Assembly (NCBI GenBank): GCA_017882215.1
Contig: JADGPX010000002.1
Span: forward strand, 1-37,638
Reading direction: 5' to 3'
Source of the DNA: Chitinophagaceae bacterium
Lineage (GTDB): Bacteria; Bacteroidota; Bacteroidia; Chitinophagales; Chitinophagaceae
DNA: 37,638 nt
Shown: in pieces, positions 22,074 to 30,522 of the stretch
How the letters are laid out: each line of letters starts with the position of its first letter
Numbering within the stretch: position 1 is the first letter of the stretch
Position numbers and translations under genes: made by a program
The notes under the pieces: model-generated
Seen by the model: the letters and a program-made list of their open reading frames with translations, nothing else
What the model was told of the DNA's origin: nothing
Database searches by the model: none

Positions 22074-22100
22074 CGTTGGCGAGACGCCAATAGAAGCATT
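22074..22100. repeat. 27-nt repeat copy 2 (GTTGGCGAGACGCCAATAGAAGCATTA)
   Basis: Direct repeat of 20934-20960. Confidence 0.85.
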
Positions 22101-22170
22101 AGGTATATTATAGCGGACTTTAAACCTACCTGTTATTTTTGAGTCGTATAATTCACAAAACATATTTACC

Positions 22171-22848
22171 ATGAAAAGAATACTCATAGTATTAATCGCC
22201 CTCAGTGGCATACTGATCAGTGCCGAAGCACAGAAGAATCCTGTCCAAAGAAACAATCGCGACAGAATAGAAAGACAAAGAAACCCCCAGGAAATGCGCC
22301 GCATCCACCAGATGGAAATAAGGCGCCACCATCAAAGGACGATGATGGCTCTGAATCTGACTCCCGCTCAAAAAGACCAGGCAAAATTGTATAGGGAAAC
22401 CTATAAAAAGAAATTGATTGAACTCAATAAAAATGAGAACATCACGGTAAAAGAATTACGCGACAGAAAATACCAATTGAACAAAGAACTGCAGTCTAAA
22501 ATGAAAGGCTTGTTAACTGCAGAGCAAAAAACAAAACTGCAGCAATTTAAAAATGAAGATAAAATTAAAGCCGAAGCACATTTTGCCATTAAGCTGGAAA
22601 GGATGAAAACCAAACTTAGTTTAACCGATGCACAGGTGGCACAGATGAAGGCGCAAAGAGAAGGCACTATCGCAAAATTGAAAGCAATTCAGGGAAATGA
22701 AAACCTGAGCCGTACCGAAAGAAAGGAAAAATTAATGAGCCTGAAAGCAGAAGCCAAAGAACAACGTACAAAAATATTTACTGAAGAACAATTGAAGAAG
22801 ATGAAGGAAATGAAGGAGCATCATGGTGATAAAGATGCTGCAAAATAA
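22171..22848 (+). CDS. Spy/CpxP-like LTxxQ periplasmic protein
   Basis: Signal peptide, highly basic/Gln-rich helical protein with repeated LTxxQ motifs (LTPAQKDQ, LTAEQKTK, LTDAQVAQ). Confidence 0.75.
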   Translation: MKRILIVLIALSGILISAEAQKNPVQRNNRDRIERQRNPQEMRRIHQMEIRRHHQRTMMALNLTPAQKDQAKLYRETYKKKLIELNKNENITVKELRDRKYQLNKELQSKMKGLLTAEQKTKLQQFKNEDKIKAEAHFAIKLERMKTKLSLTDAQVAQMKAQREGTIAKLKAIQGNENLSRTERKEKLMSLKAEAKEQRTKIFTEEQLKKMKEMKEHHGDKDAAK

Positions 22849-22851
22849 AGA

Positions 22852-22940
22852 TTCTTCCCCTGCCGTGTCTCCAATAGCAAGCCTTGTGCATTGCGGGACA
22901 CGGCTGCATCGTATGGCGCCGTGTCCTGAAAAGAAACACG
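22852..22940. repeat. ~85-nt CCGTGTC repeat copy 2
   Basis: Aligned with 21004-21090 by eye, few substitutions. Confidence 0.85.
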
Positions 22941-22949
22941 GCTTTTTTT
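22918..22949 (+). terminator. Intrinsic terminator after the Spy-like gene
   Basis: gccgtgt...acacggc followed by T7; built from the 3' half of the CCGTGTC repeat. Confidence 0.7.
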
Positions 22950-22998
22950 GTTTTACGTTTTTTACTAACGCAGCATAGTCCTTGTTTGCAACCCTTTC

Positions 22999-23052
22999 AA
23001 CGTCCTTTAGATTTGCTTTATAATTTATTATAAAGCAAATCTAAAGGACGTT
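22999..23052. repeat. 54-nt perfect inverted repeat (25-bp arms, 4-nt loop)
   Basis: aacgtcctttagatttgctttataa-ttta-ttataaagcaaatctaaaggacgtt, exact. Confidence 0.95.
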
Positions 23053-23092
23053 AGTTGTGTTTTATTTTATTAAGATAGTGAAATATGAGATT

Positions 23093-23121
23093 GCCCGCCT
23101 GAATGACGTAGTCGGGCAGGC
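23093..23121. repeat. GCCCGCCTGAATGACGTAGTCGGGCAGGC element (intergenic copy)
   Basis: Homologous to the hscA-internal copy. Confidence 0.8.
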
Positions 23122-23256
23122 TTCAGATTTGCCAACACCCATGGCTCTGAGAAAATCCTCGCAAAGACATCCTTATCCATCCGAAAAACCAAAAACTAAA
23201 AATCCAGTATCAGTCAACTTCTCTTTTTTTAATCCAATTCTAATATTTTCCTAAAG

Positions 23257-24804
23257 TCACATCGCTTTTTTTCTTTCTAAATATTTTTTCCTGATGATTT
23301 CATAAACCGGTTTCTCATATACTTTACTTTCCAGCCATGAAATAATATCCAGGTAAACAAAGGCACGAGTCTCAAACCGGCTTTTTTCAAACTGTTTTAA
23401 TTTTTCTAAAAGCTTTTCAAATTCCGGCTTTAATTCTTTTGGTGATAAATGAAATGACTTGCGTAAGAACTTAAACATTTCTTCTTCTACAAGACTCAGG
23501 TTTTCCATCTTAGCCATAAACCGGTATACAGATTTTACCAGGTATTCCATCAGATCAAAATTTCCCAATTCATAATGTGCTATCAGGTGCAGCAGCCGGG
23601 CATAACATTGAAGGTCATTCCTAAGATCAACTTTCCAGTTAATTATTTTATTCAGATAATCTATGCTGTTGCCAAATTCTCCTGCACCAAAATATAGTGA
23701 AGCGATTTTGTAATAAAATACAAGGATGCGGTGCCTGTCAAGGTGAAGTTGAAATTCATTTAATTTATCCCGGATAGTAGGCACTAACAATAATCCTTCT
23801 GCAAATGTTCCATATAAAATATGCTGATTGATCTTGGCAATGTATAAATATACAAAAACCTGTATGCGGTTATTATCGCTTTGCTTTACGATTTCTGAAT
23901 TGGCAAATTCTTCAAATTGCTGAAGATCCTTTTCAAATTTTGAATAATTGCGTAAAGTGAAATGCGCATTTAATAAGTTATGCAGTCCCTTAATATAACT
24001 GGCAGTTTCTATTTCGATCATTAAAGGCTCCTGTTGAAATAAATCCACCCAATGCTGCGTATAACGGTAATACATTAAAAAATCCTGCCTGATAAAAGCA
24101 TACCAGCAATAGCTTTGATACAAGTACAATTTTTCATAAAACCCATTCGCTTTCTTTAGATCATCTGATAAATAAGTTTGGAAATAATTCTCTATTTCTC
24201 TTTCATCTTTTTCATTTCTTGCATGCCCGTTGTTGATGTACCAACTATATAATTGTAAAGCCAGGTTAGAAAGTTTTGTTATCTGTACCAAACGCTCATT
24301 AACATCATCTGCCTCTCCTATTAGTTGCGCTGCCCTGTCTTTCAGGCTGCGGGTTATGTGGAGGGTTTCAATTTTTTTTTCTAAAAACAAAACCTGTACA
24401 AGAAGGCTGATCTGGTTATTTGCTTTTGCAGTTTCCTTTATTTTATCCAACACTTTAAGACTTTGCAGATAAAGCCCTTTGTTGTAAAGAATTCTTGCAT
24501 AATCTAATTGCTCATGCAGCTGAATGTCTATGTTCTTATTTTCTAAAAGCCGCAGACTTGCTAAAACCTGTTTATATAAATGTGCTTTCGTGTTTGAAAG
24601 CTGTTGCTTTTTTAAAGATGTTGCTTTCCTCAGTAAAACGTCTTCATCATATTCACTCATGGCATCCAAAGCATCAAAAAGCTGGATGATCTTCATGTCT
24701 TCATTAGACGAATTTCTTTTTACGTATAGCTTAAAATTTCGCTTTTCCTGCTTCTGAAGCGAATGGATCAATTGAAAAAGGGCATCTGTTGAGCGGTTGG
24801 GCAT
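23257..24804 (-). CDS. Conserved hypothetical protein, helical (TPR-like) repeat architecture
   Basis: 515 aa ORF with good coding character; helix-rich, no catalytic motif recognised. Confidence 0.7.
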   Translation of the reverse strand: MPNRSTDALFQLIHSLQKQEKRNFKLYVKRNSSNEDMKIIQLFDALDAMSEYDEDVLLRKATSLKKQQLSNTKAHLYKQVLASLRLLENKNIDIQLHEQLDYARILYNKGLYLQSLKVLDKIKETAKANNQISLLVQVLFLEKKIETLHITRSLKDRAAQLIGEADDVNERLVQITKLSNLALQLYSWYINNGHARNEKDEREIENYFQTYLSDDLKKANGFYEKLYLYQSYCWYAFIRQDFLMYYRYTQHWVDLFQQEPLMIEIETASYIKGLHNLLNAHFTLRNYSKFEKDLQQFEEFANSEIVKQSDNNRIQVFVYLYIAKINQHILYGTFAEGLLLVPTIRDKLNEFQLHLDRHRILVFYYKIASLYFGAGEFGNSIDYLNKIINWKVDLRNDLQCYARLLHLIAHYELGNFDLMEYLVKSVYRFMAKMENLSLVEEEMFKFLRKSFHLSPKELKPEFEKLLEKLKQFEKSRFETRAFVYLDIISWLESKVYEKPVYEIIRKKYLERKKAM

Positions 24805-24992
24805 CGTAATTTATTTATCCTGAAACTCAGTGTTCATAAGGGTTTTATACATTTTACCTGGTTTAAGGAGTGTAAAAGTTGCTATATATTGATTAGACAT
24901 TGTTTTCAAGAGAACTTATTTTTATATCCGCCTCTTTCTGAAATCTGCAATATCATTTTATTACTAATAATTCTACTTAAAATTATATCACA

Positions 24993-26165
24993 ATGTCTGA
25001 AAATAAAGTCTTCATTTTTGATACAACCCTTCGGGATGGCGAACAGGTTCCCGGGTGTAAGTTAAATACAAATGAGAAAATCGAACTTGCCTTAGAGCTT
25101 GAAAATTTAGGAGTAGATATTATTGAAGCAGGATTTCCGGTTTCCAGCCCGGGCGACTTTGAATCTGTGAGTGAAATTTCACGCATTATTAAAGATGCCA
25201 CTGTTTGTGCATTAAGCCGTGCTGTACAAAATGATATTGAAATTGCAGCGAAAGCTTTAAGACATGCAATTCGCCCAAGGATACATACAGGTATCGGCAC
25301 ATCAGATTATCATATAAAAAGTAAATTCAATTCTACACAAAGCGAAATTTTAAAAAGAGCTGTTCAATGTGTAAAATGGGCACGCAACTTTACTGATGAT
25401 GTTGAATTTTATGCTGAGGATGCTGGAAGAACTGACAATAAATATTTAGCTAAAGTAATTGAAGCGGTGATCAAAGCCGGTGCAACCACAGTGAATATTC
25501 CTGATACAACCGGTTATTGCCTGCCACATCAGTATGGTGAAAAAATTGCTTTTTTGGTGAACAATGTTCCCAACATTGATAAGGCAATTATTTCCTGTCA
25601 TTGCCATAATGATCTTGGTTTGGCTACAGCTAATTCCATTGAAGGTGTTGTGAACGGCGCCAGGCAAATTGAATGTACCATTAATGGTTTGGGAGAAAGA
25701 GCCGGTAACACTTCTCTTGAAGAAGTTGTAATGATATTAAAGCAACATAAACATCTTGGGCTTTATACAAACATCAATGCAAAAAAATTAAATCCTATAA
25801 GCAGGCTGGTTTCAGATACCATGCGAATGCCGGTGCAGCCTAACAAAGCAATTGTTGGCTCAAATGCATTTTCACATTCTTCCGGTATTCACCAGGATGG
25901 ATTTTTAAAAGACAAACTCACTTACGAAATAATTGATCCGGTAGAAGTAGGCGCTGAAGAAAGTAAAATAGTACTTACTGCAAGAAGCGGCCGCAGTGCA
26001 CTTGCCTTTCGTTTTAAAAAATTAGGATATCAATATAACCGCAATGATATCGATATGTTGTACGGGGAGTTTTTAAAATTAGCGGATATACATAAGGAAA
26101 TAAAAGAAGATAACTTATTACAACTGGCAAAACAATACCAGCCGGCTGAAGCAATCGTAGCATAA
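24993..26165 (+). CDS. leuA: 2-isopropylmalate synthase, short form
   Basis: [29 protein letters not shown], 390 aa, lacks the C-terminal LeuA dimerisation/regulatory domain. Confidence 0.95.
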   Translation: MSENKVFIFDTTLRDGEQVPGCKLNTNEKIELALELENLGVDIIEAGFPVSSPGDFESVSEISRIIKDATVCALSRAVQNDIEIAAKALRHAIRPRIHTGIGTSDYHIKSKFNSTQSEILKRAVQCVKWARNFTDDVEFYAEDAGRTDNKYLAKVIEAVIKAGATTVNIPDTTGYCLPHQYGEKIAFLVNNVPNIDKAIISCHCHNDLGLATANSIEGVVNGARQIECTINGLGERAGNTSLEEVVMILKQHKHLGLYTNINAKKLNPISRLVSDTMRMPVQPNKAIVGSNAFSHSSGIHQDGFLKDKLTYEIIDPVEVGAEESKIVLTARSGRSALAFRFKKLGYQYNRNDIDMLYGEFLKLADIHKEIKEDNLLQLAKQYQPAEAIVA

Positions 26166-26189
26166 AATATTATGGCTAAAAGTTGAACT

Positions 26190-27671
26190 ATGCAAAAGAA
26201 CAGTAAATCTTTAGATTCTTCAAAAGTTCCCTCCACCGGAGGGGATTTAGGGGAGGCTATGGGTAAAACATTGTTTGAAAAAATATGGGAAAAGCATTTA
26301 GTTAAATCCATACCAGACGGGCCTGATGTTATTTATATTGATAAACATTTTATTCATGAAGTAACAAGCCCGCAGGCTTTTGCCGGAATTGAAAAAAGAG
26401 GATTTAAAATATTCCGTCCAAACCAGGTCGTGGCTACCGCCGATCATAATGTGCCAACAATCAACCAGCATTTACCTATTAAGGATATGTTATCAAGATT
26501 ACAGGTAGATCAATTGATAGAGAATTGCAGCAAACACGGAATAGAATTATATGGACTTGGACATCCTTTTCAGGGAATAGTTCATGTGATTGGTCCTGAA
26601 TTAGGGATCACTCAACCGGGAATGACAATTGTTTGCGGAGATAGCCATACATCCACCCATGGCGCATTTGGCTCAATCGCTTTCGGAATAGGAACCAGTG
26701 AAGTTGAAATGGTTTTTGCATCGCAATGTGTTTTGCAAAGCAGGCCTAAAGTAATGCGGATAAATATTAATGGCGAATTGAATAAAGGAGTTGTTTCAAA
26801 AGATATTATTCTATACATCATTTCAAAAATAAAAGCAAGTGGCGCAACAGGATATTTTGTTGAGTATGCAGGCTCGGCAATCAGAAGCCTTTCTATGGAA
26901 TCACGAATGACCGTTTGTAATATGAGTATTGAAATGGGTGCAAGAGGTGGAATGATAGCGCCCGATGAAACAACATTCAATTATATAAAAGGCAGAAAGT
27001 TTGCTCCGCTGGCTGGCGGAGAAGAATGGGATAAGAAATTAAATGAATGGAAAAAGTTACACACTGATGATGATGCTGTTTTTGATAAGGAAATAAATAT
27101 AAATGCTGCTGACATAGAGCCGATGATAACCTATGGTACTAACCCGGGATTAGGTCTTGCAATAAACGGGTTAATACCTACTGCTGAAAGTATTTCTGAT
27201 GAGGGTGAAAGAAAAAATATTCTGAAAGCCCTGGAATATATGGGTCTGCAACAAGGCAAAGCCTTATTGGGAATGCCGGTTCAAAATATATTTATAGGAA
27301 GTTGTACTAATTCAAGAATTGAAGATCTAAGATTAGTTGCAGGTGTTGTAAAAGGTAAAAAGAAAAGTGAGCATGTGAAAGTGATGATCGTTCCGGGATC
27401 ACAACAGGTGGCTGCACAAATTAAAGCAGAAGGTCTGGATAAAGTTTTTGAAGAAGCAGGATTTGAAGTGCGGCAGGCGGGGTGCAGCGCATGTTTGGGA
27501 ATGAATGAAGATAAAATTCCTGCAGGCGAATATTGTATTTCTACAAGTAATAGAAATTTTGAAGGCAGGCAGGGAGCAGGTGCAAGAACGTTATTGGCAA
27601 GTCCTTTAACGGCAGCTGCTTCGGCTATAACAGGAGTAGTAACTGATGTAAGAAACCCCCTGTCCCCCTAA
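26190..27671 (+). CDS. leuC: 3-isopropylmalate dehydratase large subunit
   Basis: [51 protein letters not shown]; start may instead be ATG 26259. Confidence 0.97.
   Translation: MQKNSKSLDSSKVPSTGGDLGEAMGKTLFEKIWEKHLVKSIPDGPDVIYIDKHFIHEVTSPQAFAGIEKRGFKIFRPNQVVATADHNVPTINQHLPIKDMLSRLQVDQLIENCSKHGIELYGLGHPFQGIVHVIGPELGITQPGMTIVCGDSHTSTHGAFGSIAFGIGTSEVEMVFASQCVLQSRPKVMRININGELNKGVVSKDIILYIISKIKASGATGYFVEYAGSAIRSLSMESRMTVCNMSIEMGARGGMIAPDETTFNYIKGRKFAPLAGGEEWDKKLNEWKKLHTDDDAVFDKEININAADIEPMITYGTNPGLGLAINGLIPTAESISDEGERKNILKALEYMGLQQGKALLGMPVQNIFIGSCTNSRIEDLRLVAGVVKGKKKSEHVKVMIVPGSQQVAAQIKAEGLDKVFEEAGFEVRQAGCSACLGMNEDKIPAGEYCISTSNRNFEGRQGAGARTLLASPLTAAASAITGVVTDVRNPLSP
26211..26258 (+). repeat. 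Palindromic element, reverse orientation (leuC 5' end)
   Basis: ttagattcttcaaaagttccctccaccggaggggatttaggggaggct; 44/48 identical to 28279-28326. Confidence 0.9.
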
Positions 27672-27683
27672 AGGGGGAACTTA
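27652..27683 (+). repeat. Palindromic element, forward orientation, contains leuC stop codon
   Basis: gaaaccccctgtccccctaaagggggaactta; TAA at 27669-27671 is in the hairpin loop. Confidence 0.9.
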
Positions 27684-27777
27684 GATTGGAGCTACTTTAT
27701 TTCTTTTGATAGTTCTTATAGTTAATGATTATGAAATTAACTCCGTAGAATGAAAAAATAAAAAACGAATTAGAAAA

Positions 27778-28437
27778 ATGTCAGAACAGAAAAATGAAAA
27801 TACAAAATTAGGTTCCCCCTTCAGGGGGGCAGGGGGTTTCACTTCCAGGTTTGTTCCTCTACCATTGGAAAATGTTGACACGGATCAAATAATTCCTGCA
27901 CGCTTTTTAAAAGCTACTACCCGTGAAGGCTTTGGTAAAAACCTTTTTCGAGACTGGCGTTATCAGAATAATGATGAGACCAAACCAAAAAAGGATTTTG
28001 TTTTGAACCAACCTGAATATGAAGGGAAAATTTTTGTGGCAGGAAAAAATTTTGGTTGTGGCTCTTCACGGGAACATGCTGCATGGGCAATTCTTGATTA
28101 TGGTTTTAGGGTTGTTGTGTCCAGCTTTTTTGCCGACATCTTTAAAAGCAATTCTTTAAATAATGGTCTTTTACCGGTACAGGTAAGTGAAGAATTTCTT
28201 CAAAAAATATTTAAAGCGGGCACAAAAGATCCGTTAACCAGGTTAGAAGTAAATCTTGAGCAACAAACTATCAAAATATTAGATTCTTCAAAAGTCCCTT
28301 CTACCGGAAGGGATTTAGGGGAGGCTTTTGAGATCAGCAGTTACAAAAAAAATTGCCTGCTAAATGGTTATGATGATATTGATTATTTAGTAAGCATTAA
28401 GTCAGATATAGAATCTTTTGAAAAACAACTTGCATAA
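27778..28437 (+). CDS. leuD: 3-isopropylmalate dehydratase small subunit
   Basis: [48 protein letters not shown]; carries two element-encoded segments. Confidence 0.97.
   Translation: MSEQKNENTKLGSPFRGAGGFTSRFVPLPLENVDTDQIIPARFLKATTREGFGKNLFRDWRYQNNDETKPKKDFVLNQPEYEGKIFVAGKNFGCGSSREHAAWAILDYGFRVVVSSFFADIFKSNSLNNGLLPVQVSEEFLQKIFKAGTKDPLTRLEVNLEQQTIKILDSSKVPSTGRDLGEAFEISSYKKNCLLNGYDDIDYLVSIKSDIESFEKQLA
27809..27840 (-). repeat. Palindromic element, reverse orientation (leuD N-terminus)
   Basis: Reverse complement is 29/32 identical to 27652-27683. Confidence 0.9.
28279..28326 (+). repeat. Palindromic element inserted inside LeuD coding sequence
   Basis: Encodes [16 protein letters not shown] between 'EQQTIKI' and '[21 protein letters not shown]'. 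Confidence 0.92.
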
Positions 28438-28447
28438 AATATAAGTT

Positions 28448-29563
28448 ATGGTGAAGAACATTGCAGTAATACCAGGTGATGGCATCGGTCCTGAAGTAAC
28501 ACAACAATCAATAAACGTTTTAAACGCTTTGGCAGAACAATACGGCCACCAGTTTAAGTATACCTATTGTTTGATGGGTGCAGATGCAATTGATAAAACA
28601 GGAAATCCTTTGCCCGATGAAACCATAGAAGTTTGCTTGAACAGCGATGCAATTTTATTTGGCGCCATCGGTCATCCAAAATATGATAATGACCCTTCAG
28701 CGAAAGTGAGACCGGAACAGGGTTTGCTCAAAATAAGAAAGACGCTGCAATTGTTTGCAAACATTCGTCCTGTTACAACTTACCCATCCCTGCAACACTT
28801 ATCTCCTTTAAAAAGCAAGCAACTTGAGGATGTTGATTTTATCATTTATCGTGAATTAACCGGGGGAATTTATTTTGGCAAAAAAGAAACTAACGAAGAT
28901 CTTACTGAAGCTTCTGACCTCTGCACTTATAATAAAACAGAAATAGAACGTATTGCTCATTTGGCATTTAAGTCTGCACAATCAAGAAGAAAAAAATTAA
29001 CACTCGTTGATAAAGCAAACATTTTGGAAACCTCAAGACTCTGGAGAAAAACTGTGCAGCAAATAGCCCTTTCTTATAAAGATGTTACTGTTGATTATAT
29101 GTTTGTTGACAATGCTGCCATGCAGATAATTGTAAATCCAAAACAGTTTGATGTTATTCTTACTGAAAATATGTTTGGAGATATTCTCAGCGATGAGGCA
29201 AGTGTTATCAGTGGCTCATTAGGATTGTTGCCTTCGGCTTCTATCGGTAATTCATCAGCTTTATTTGAACCTATTCACGGTTCCTATCCACAGGCAGCAG
29301 GAAAAGACATTGCCAATCCTTTAGGCTCTGTTTTATCAGCAGCTATGATGCTTGATTATTTTAATTTAAAAGAAGAAGCAGACCTGGTAAGAAAAGCTGT
29401 TGAATGGACTATAAAAAATGGAATGGTTACAAAAGATATTGATCCCATAAATTTTTATTTCATGTCAACTGTTGGAGATTTGATAATTGATTATGTGAAT
29501 GGAAGAATTCCGGGAACAGTTAATAAAAAAAATATTGAATTAAGAAAATCCACTATTATTTAG
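28448..29563 (+). CDS. leuB: 3-isopropylmalate dehydrogenase
   Basis: IPGDGIGPEV, TENMFGDILSDEASVISGSLGLLPSASIG. Confidence 0.98.
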   Translation: MVKNIAVIPGDGIGPEVTQQSINVLNALAEQYGHQFKYTYCLMGADAIDKTGNPLPDETIEVCLNSDAILFGAIGHPKYDNDPSAKVRPEQGLLKIRKTLQLFANIRPVTTYPSLQHLSPLKSKQLEDVDFIIYRELTGGIYFGKKETNEDLTEASDLCTYNKTEIERIAHLAFKSAQSRRKKLTLVDKANILETSRLWRKTVQQIALSYKDVTVDYMFVDNAAMQIIVNPKQFDVILTENMFGDILSDEASVISGSLGLLPSASIGNSSALFEPIHGSYPQAAGKDIANPLGSVLSAAMMLDYFNLKEEADLVRKAVEWTIKNGMVTKDIDPINFYFMSTVGDLIIDYVNGRIPGTVNKKNIELRKSTII

Positions 29564-29565
29564 TT

Positions 29566-30522
29566 ATGTATTACAATGAAAACACGATAATTTATTTAAA
29601 CGGCGAATTTGTAAAAGCAGCAGATGCAAGAACAGGATTGTACGATCAGTCGCTGCATTATGGCTATGCTGTATTTGAAGGCATAAGAGCATACAAAACA
29701 CAAAATGGCACACAAATTTTTAAAGCAGCTGAACATTACGATAGGTTGAAATACTCTGCAGAAGCTATTTTAATTCCATATGAACATTCTACACAACATC
29801 TGATTGATATTTCCTACGAAGTATTGGCAAAAAATAATTTTCAGGATGCATATCTGCGACCTTTGGTTTTCTGTCCGCCAAACATGAAGTTGCAAAAATC
29901 AGAAAGATCTTTTATCATGATCGCCGCATGGGAATGGGATGCATATCTCGGAAATAAATTATTAAGAGTGATGACGTCTTCTTATCAACGACCAAATCCT
30001 AAAGCATTTAAAATTAATGCAAAGGTTAGCGGGCATTACGTAAACTCTATTCTTGCATCCCAGGAAGCAAAAGATAATGGTTATGATGAAGCGTTGTTAT
30101 TGGATGGAAAGGATTTTGTTGCAGAAGGTCCGGGAGCAAATGTTTTTTTTGAAAAGAATGGAAAGTTATTTACTCCTCCTGCAAAAAATATTCTTCCCGG
30201 TATTACAAGAGCTACTGTAATTGAAATATGTAAAGAGCTTGATATTCCGGTAGAAGAAAAATATTTTACTACTGATGAATTAAAAGAAGCAGATACCGCA
30301 TTCTTTTGCGGCACCGCTGCTGAAGTAATTGGATGGGAATCGTTAGACAATGTTAAATTCGCAAAGCCCTGGAATGAAACAGTAAGCAAAGTAATTCAGG
30401 AGGCATATAAATGTAAAGTACTTCAGAAAAATGCCCCCTCTATCTCCCCCGAAGGGGGAGAATTGAAACCTCTGAAATTAAATGGGAATTCTATTAAAAA
30501 TGTTGGTGAAATAAAAGTTTAA
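29566..30522 (+). CDS. ilvE: Branched-chain amino acid aminotransferase
   Basis: GYAVFEGIRAY, EGPGANVFFEKNGKLFTPP, FFCGTAAEVIG; element-derived C-terminal tail. Confidence 0.95.
   Translation: MYYNENTIIYLNGEFVKAADARTGLYDQSLHYGYAVFEGIRAYKTQNGTQIFKAAEHYDRLKYSAEAILIPYEHSTQHLIDISYEVLAKNNFQDAYLRPLVFCPPNMKLQKSERSFIMIAAWEWDAYLGNKLLRVMTSSYQRPNPKAFKINAKVSGHYVNSILASQEAKDNGYDEALLLDGKDFVAEGPGANVFFEKNGKLFTPPAKNILPGITRATVIEICKELDIPVEEKYFTTDELKEADTAFFCGTAAEVIGWESLDNVKFAKPWNETVSKVIQEAYKCKVLQKNAPSISPEGGELKPLKLNGNSIKNVGEIKV
30433..30470 (+). repeat. Palindromic element, forward orientation (ilvE C-terminus)
   Basis: gccccctctatctcccccgaagggggagaattgaaacc; 8-bp stem tctccccc/gggggaga with loop gaa. Confidence 0.85.

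Noticed and set aside
23057-23254. 65-aa ORF including ARLNDVVGQA
   Set aside because: Overlaps the repeat element and shows no family resemblance; the shared peptide with HscA is due to the shared repeat, not protein homology.
24805-24992. Leucine-rich leader peptide/attenuator upstream of leuA
   Set aside because: No plausible ATG ORF rich in Leu/Ile/Val codons and no terminator/antiterminator pair visible.
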